From: DATLWN01 sp963764315
GTDB taxonomy: Bacteria > Pseudomonadota > Zetaproteobacteria > Mariprofundales > Mariprofundaceae
Assembly: GCA_963764315.1 (NCBI GenBank)
Contig: CAVXSB010000010.1
Span: forward strand, 1-64,000
Reading direction: 5' to 3'
Length of the DNA stretch: 64,000 nucleotides
Below are positions 61,174-64,000 of this stretch, one piece after another (position 1 is the stretch's first letter; each line of letters begins with the position of its first letter). The notes under the pieces were generated by a model. The model worked only from the letters and a program-made list of their open reading frames with translations, was not told the origin of the DNA and made no database searches. The translations under genes and the position numbers were made by a program.

Positions 61174-62275
61174 AAGCGTATGAAGATATCAGGCGCGTAA
61201 TCTCGTCGGGCCGCACATCCTCGGCGATGAACGCATCGCCGATGGCGCGCAGCAGGATATAACGGATGCGGCTGCCGATATTCTTCTTGTCGTGCCCCAT
61301 GGCATCCAGCCAGGCCGCAGCATCGAAATGCGGCACATCCGTCGGCAGGCCCGCCGCCCGGTAGATATCGACAACCTCGCGCTCAAGCCCGGCCTCGGCG
61401 TCTCCGCGCTGCTCGGACAGGCGCGCGGCCATGCAGGTACCGATCGCCACCGCCTCCCCGTGCAGGTATTGCCGGTATCCGGTCATCGACTCGATGGCAT
61501 GGCCGAAGGTATGGCCGAGGTTCAGCAGCGCCCGCTGCCCCTGCTCGGTCTCGTCGGCCATGACCACCTCCGCCTTGTGACGGCAGGAACGCAGGATGGA
61601 CTCGGCCACCCGCGCCTCGTCCAGGGCCAGGATGCCGTCGACATGGGCGGCGATATGCGCGAAGAAGGAGGCATCGCGGATCAGGCCGTACTTGATGACC
61701 TCGGCCAGGCCCGCACGCAACTGGCGGATATCCAGCGTGGCGAGTACCTGCGGATCGATCCATACCAGCTTCGGCTGATAGAAGGCGCCGATCATGTTCT
61801 TGCCATGCGGATGGTTGATGGCCGTCTTGCCACCGACGCTGGAATCGACCTGCGCCAACAGTGTCGTCGGCACCTGCACGAAGGGGATGCCGCGTCGGTA
61901 GCAGGCAGCGGCGAAACCGACCATATCGCCGATCACACCCCCGCCCAGCGCCACAACCGGCTCGTTGCGCGCAAGCTTGGCCTGCATCAGGGCATCGATG
62001 ATATGCCCCCACTCGACCATGTTCTTCTCGCTCTCGCCGTCCGGCAGGATGCAGTCGGAGACCTGCCAGTCCGCCGCAGCCAGGCTCGCCCTGACCCGTT
62101 CCAGGTACAGCGGCGCCACCACCGTATTGCTGACGACAAGGCAGCGCGACTCGGCACCGAATAAGCGGCGCATGGCCGGGCCAATACGGTCCAGACAGCC
62201 CGACTCGATGTGAATGTCGTAGCTGCGCAGGCCGAGGTCGATACGGTATTGGTGGGTGGGTGTAGGCTCAGGCAT
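61172..62275 (-). CDS. aroB: 3-dehydroquinate synthase
   Basis: 367 residues. VALGGGVIGDMVGFAAACYRRGIPFVQVPTTLLAQVDSSVGGKTAINHP includes the NAD-binding and catalytic regions. The zinc ligands are in GLAEVIKYGLI and LLNLGHTFGHAIE. It converts DAHP to 3-dehydroquinate in the shikimate pathway. ATG 62275 overlaps the aroK end by 8 bases. The order pilQ-aroK-aroB is typical of gammaproteobacteria. Confidence 0.96.
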   Translation of the reverse strand: MPEPTPTHQYRIDLGLRSYDIHIESGCLDRIGPAMRRLFGAESRCLVVSNTVVAPLYLERVRASLAAADWQVSDCILPDGESEKNMVEWGHIIDALMQAKLARNEPVVALGGGVIGDMVGFAAACYRRGIPFVQVPTTLLAQVDSSVGGKTAINHPHGKNMIGAFYQPKLVWIDPQVLATLDIRQLRAGLAEVIKYGLIRDASFFAHIAAHVDGILALDEARVAESILRSCRHKAEVVMADETEQGQRALLNLGHTFGHAIESMTGYRQYLHGEAVAIGTCMAARLSEQRGDAEAGLEREVVDIYRAAGLPTDVPHFDAAAWLDAMGHDKKNIGSRIRYILLRAIGDAFIAEDVRPDEITRLISSYA

Positions 62276-62780
62276 GGCCCGATTCTGACAGAAAGGCATC
62301 GATGGCATCCACTGCTTCCTGCGCGGAGCACCGGCCGGTGTCGATCTTCAGGTCGCAGATCGCGGCATACAGCGGCGTGCGCATCTCCGCCAGCTGCCTG
62401 GCCTTGCTCAGCGGATCGACCCCTGCAAGCAGTGGGCGGTTCACATCCCCCTCGATGCGGGCGGCCGTCACTTCCGGATCCGCATGCAGCCAGACCACGG
62501 GCCCGGCGCGGCGCAGGGTTCGCCGGTTCGCCGCCAACAACACCGCCCCACCGCCGGTGGACAGCACGCCGTCGCCGGATGCCGCCGTACACAGCCCGGC
62601 CAGCATCTCACTCTCCAGGGCCCGGAACAGGCATTCTCCCTGCTCGGCAAAGATCCGGGGGATTGTGCGGCCGCTTTTTTGCACGATCACCGCATCGAGG
62701 TCGGTGAAGGACCATGCGCGTCGGGCGGCCAATAGCCGCCCGATCGTCGTCTTGCCGGCCCCCATGGGGCCGACGAGCAT
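62268..62780 (-). CDS. aroK: Shikimate kinase
   Basis: 170 residues. P-loop MLVGPMGAGKTTIGR is at the very N-terminus, followed by the DLDAVIVQKSGRTIPRIFAEQGE shikimate-binding block, STGGGAVL and the lid (DVNRPLL). The visible ATG makes it a few residues shorter than usual; upstream VEHLKV is in frame and homologous in place, but no start codon except CTG precedes it. It phosphorylates shikimate. It follows pilQ by 5 bases. Confidence 0.93.
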   Translation of the reverse strand: MLVGPMGAGKTTIGRLLAARRAWSFTDLDAVIVQKSGRTIPRIFAEQGECLFRALESEMLAGLCTAASGDGVLSTGGGAVLLAANRRTLRRAGPVVWLHADPEVTAARIEGDVNRPLLAGVDPLSKARQLAEMRTPLYAAICDLKIDTGRCSAQEAVDAIDAFLSESGHA

Positions 62781-62785
62781 TACCT

Positions 62786-64000
62786 TCAGGTGCTCGACCC
62801 TTGGGAAGCGACGGGCTTGATGATCGTCGGCGTCAGGAAGATCAACAGCTCGCTGCGGTTGTCGGTGACCGCCTTGTTCTTGAACAACCAGCCCAGGATG
62901 GGGATGTCGCCCAGCCCCGGCACCTTGTTGACGGTATTACCGGTCTGCTTCGTATAGATGCCACCGATGACTACCGTCTCGCCGTTGGCCAGGAAGGCGG
63001 TGGTCTGGATGGTCTTGGTGTCGATGCCGGGAGTGCCGCTGACGGGATTAATCGTCGTGTTCGGCGCATCCTTCGTCACCTTGATGTCCATGATCACCTT
63101 GTCGTCGGCGGTGATCTGCGGCGTTACCGTCAGCGACAGGGCAGCCTGCTTGTACTGCACCGTCGCCGGCGACACGTTCGTTGCCGGCGTCGTCACCGGG
63201 ATCGACACGCCCTGGGAGATGGTGGCGGGCTTCAGGTTGGAGGTAATCAGCCGCGGGTTGGAGATCACCTTCGCATCGCCGTTGTTCTCGGCCGCCGACA
63301 GCTCCAGCGACAGGTTGAAGGCCTTGCCGAGACCGCCGAGCACCATGCCGATCGCCCCGCCCGAACCGGCGGCATAGGTGGCGGAAGGCATGTCGACGAC
63401 GAAGCCGCTGCTGCCCGTACCCGTAACCTTGGTCGTCGAAGCCGTGCCGCTGGCGCCCTGCACGCCGCCGATGGTTATCGGCATGCCGCGGTTGGTGCCC
63501 GTGCTGTTGCCGCCCCAGCGGATACCGAAGCTGCGGCCGAAGTTATCCGTGGCCTCGACGATGCGCGATTCGATCAGCACCTGCTGCACCGGCTTGTCGA
63601 TGGCAGAGATCAAGCGCTTGACGTTGTTGATCGACTCAGCCGTGTCCTTGACGATCAGCGTATTGGTGCGCTCGTCGATCAGGAAGCTGCCGCGCGGCGA
63701 CAGGATGCCGATGCTGCTGGAGGATTGCCCGGAGGCCGAGGATGTGCCCGTGGCGCTGGCCGGTGCCGCGCTGGCGGTACTGGTGGAGGACGTACCGCCG
63801 GCCGTGGCATTGCGCGTGGCATTGGCCGAGGCGTTATCCAGCATCTTCTTGACGTCCGCCACCTTGGTATAACTCAGGGTGATGAACTGGGTGACCAGCG
63901 GTTCCAGCTGATCGGAGCCCTGCTGCGCCTCCAGCTTGGCCTGATATTCCGACCTCAGTACATCGATCGGGGCGATGCGGATGACGTTGCCCATCTGCTC
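62786..64000 (-). CDS. pilQ: Type IV pilus secretin PilQ, cut by the window edge
   Basis: The C-terminal 404 residues, open to the right edge (64000). The start of the seen part (NVIRIAP) is the conserved N1-secretin link. A Ser/Thr/Ala-rich linker follows (about TSSTSTASAAPASATGTSS). The secretin core then has QQVLIESRIVEATDNFGRSFGIRWGG, KVISNPRLITSNLKPATISQG and IGGIYTKQTGNTVNKVPGLGDIPILGWLFKN, closing with LLIFLTPTI. It forms the outer-membrane ring through which the pilus passes. aroK is co-directional downstream. Confidence 0.95.
   Translation of the reverse strand, partial: EQMGNVIRIAPIDVLRSEYQAKLEAQQGSDQLEPLVTQFITLSYTKVADVKKMLDNASANATRNATAGGTSSTSTASAAPASATGTSSASGQSSSSIGILSPRGSFLIDERTNTLIVKDTAESINNVKRLISAIDKPVQQVLIESRIVEATDNFGRSFGIRWGGNSTGTNRGMPITIGGVQGASGTASTTKVTGTGSSGFVVDMPSATYAAGSGGAIGMVLGGLGKAFNLSLELSAAENNGDAKVISNPRLITSNLKPATISQGVSIPVTTPATNVSPATVQYKQAALSLTVTPQITADDKVIMDIKVTKDAPNTTINPVSGTPGIDTKTIQTTAFLANGETVVIGGIYTKQTGNTVNKVPGLGDIPILGWLFKNKAVTDNRSELLIFLTPTIIKPVASQGSST

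Overview
The window is about 64 kb of GC-rich (roughly 60-65 % by eye), densely packed bacterial chromosome with mostly conserved single-copy genes. Gene order points to a gammaproteobacterium: dnaX-ybaB-recR, rpsF-priB-rpsR-DUF2232-rplI-dnaB-alr, pilQ-aroK-aroB, dnaE-accA and mlaEFD. A short bacterial 4.5S RNA, an Azotobacter-type 7Fe ferredoxin and type IV pilus PilQ fit this. A chemolithotrophic or acidophilic member of the Chromatiales is possible, but that is a guess. I saw no rRNA, CRISPR array, prophage or insertion sequence.

Layout. 1-2.1 kb: the end of a polysaccharide or surface-modification locus (SAM methyltransferase cut by the window edge, GT4 glycosyltransferase). 2.1-6.6 kb: recR, ybaB, dnaX and an ABC-2 exporter pair. 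6.7-9.9 kb: a small c-type cytochrome, a PAS-GGDEF-EAL protein with a degenerate GGDEF site, a single-domain response regulator and a PsiE-like membrane protein. 9.9-10.2 kb: 4.5S RNA and tRNA-Ser(GGA). 10.4-11.7 kb: an RhlE-type helicase. 11.9-21.3 kb: a leftward envelope-spanning uptake cluster: TonB-dependent receptor, ExbB, ExbD, TonB, tethered binding protein, permease, ATPase, an ExxE membrane protein and a 55-residue membrane peptide, with a YqhA-family protein beyond. This is my best candidate for a poorly described system, probably for ferric iron or another metal. 21.5-24.4 kb: thioredoxin 2, cbpM, cbpA, an outer-membrane protein and tRNA-Ser(CGA).

24.5-39.9 kb: a frameshifted RlmL-type methyltransferase, a one-POTRA Omp85 protein, accA, dnaE, a 7Fe ferredoxin, rlmN, an AsmA-like protein, an OmpA-like lipoprotein, a DMT permease, a disrupted leuD, leuC with a divergent LysR regulator, and a PhzF-family isomerase. 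39.9-44.5 kb: one very long sensor (about nine PAS, GAF, HD-GYP) split over three open frames. 44.7-48.9 kb: dcd, metF (frameshifted), rlmJ, and purC flanked by two small cyclic-nucleotide-binding-only proteins. 48.9-57.6 kb: the ribosomal-protein/dnaB/alr run, then a lipid-transport operon (mlaE, mlaF, mlaD, TPR lipoprotein) and a small tautomerase. 57.6-64 kb: a YbdK-type carboxylate-amine ligase coupled to an M20 amidohydrolase, FxsA, a Bax-inhibitor-1 protein, then aroB, aroK and pilQ leftward, with pilQ cut by the right edge.

A general caution: at least six loci carry apparent 1-2 base insertions or deletions that break otherwise intact conserved genes (rlmL-like, leuD, metF, the TPR lipoprotein, the PAS/HD-GYP protein, and the purC/cyclic-nucleotide-binding junction). 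Nearly all behave as extra bases, and one extra base accounts for the missing stop codons of two convergent genes. Sequencing or assembly error is the simplest explanation, so these genes may be intact in the organism.
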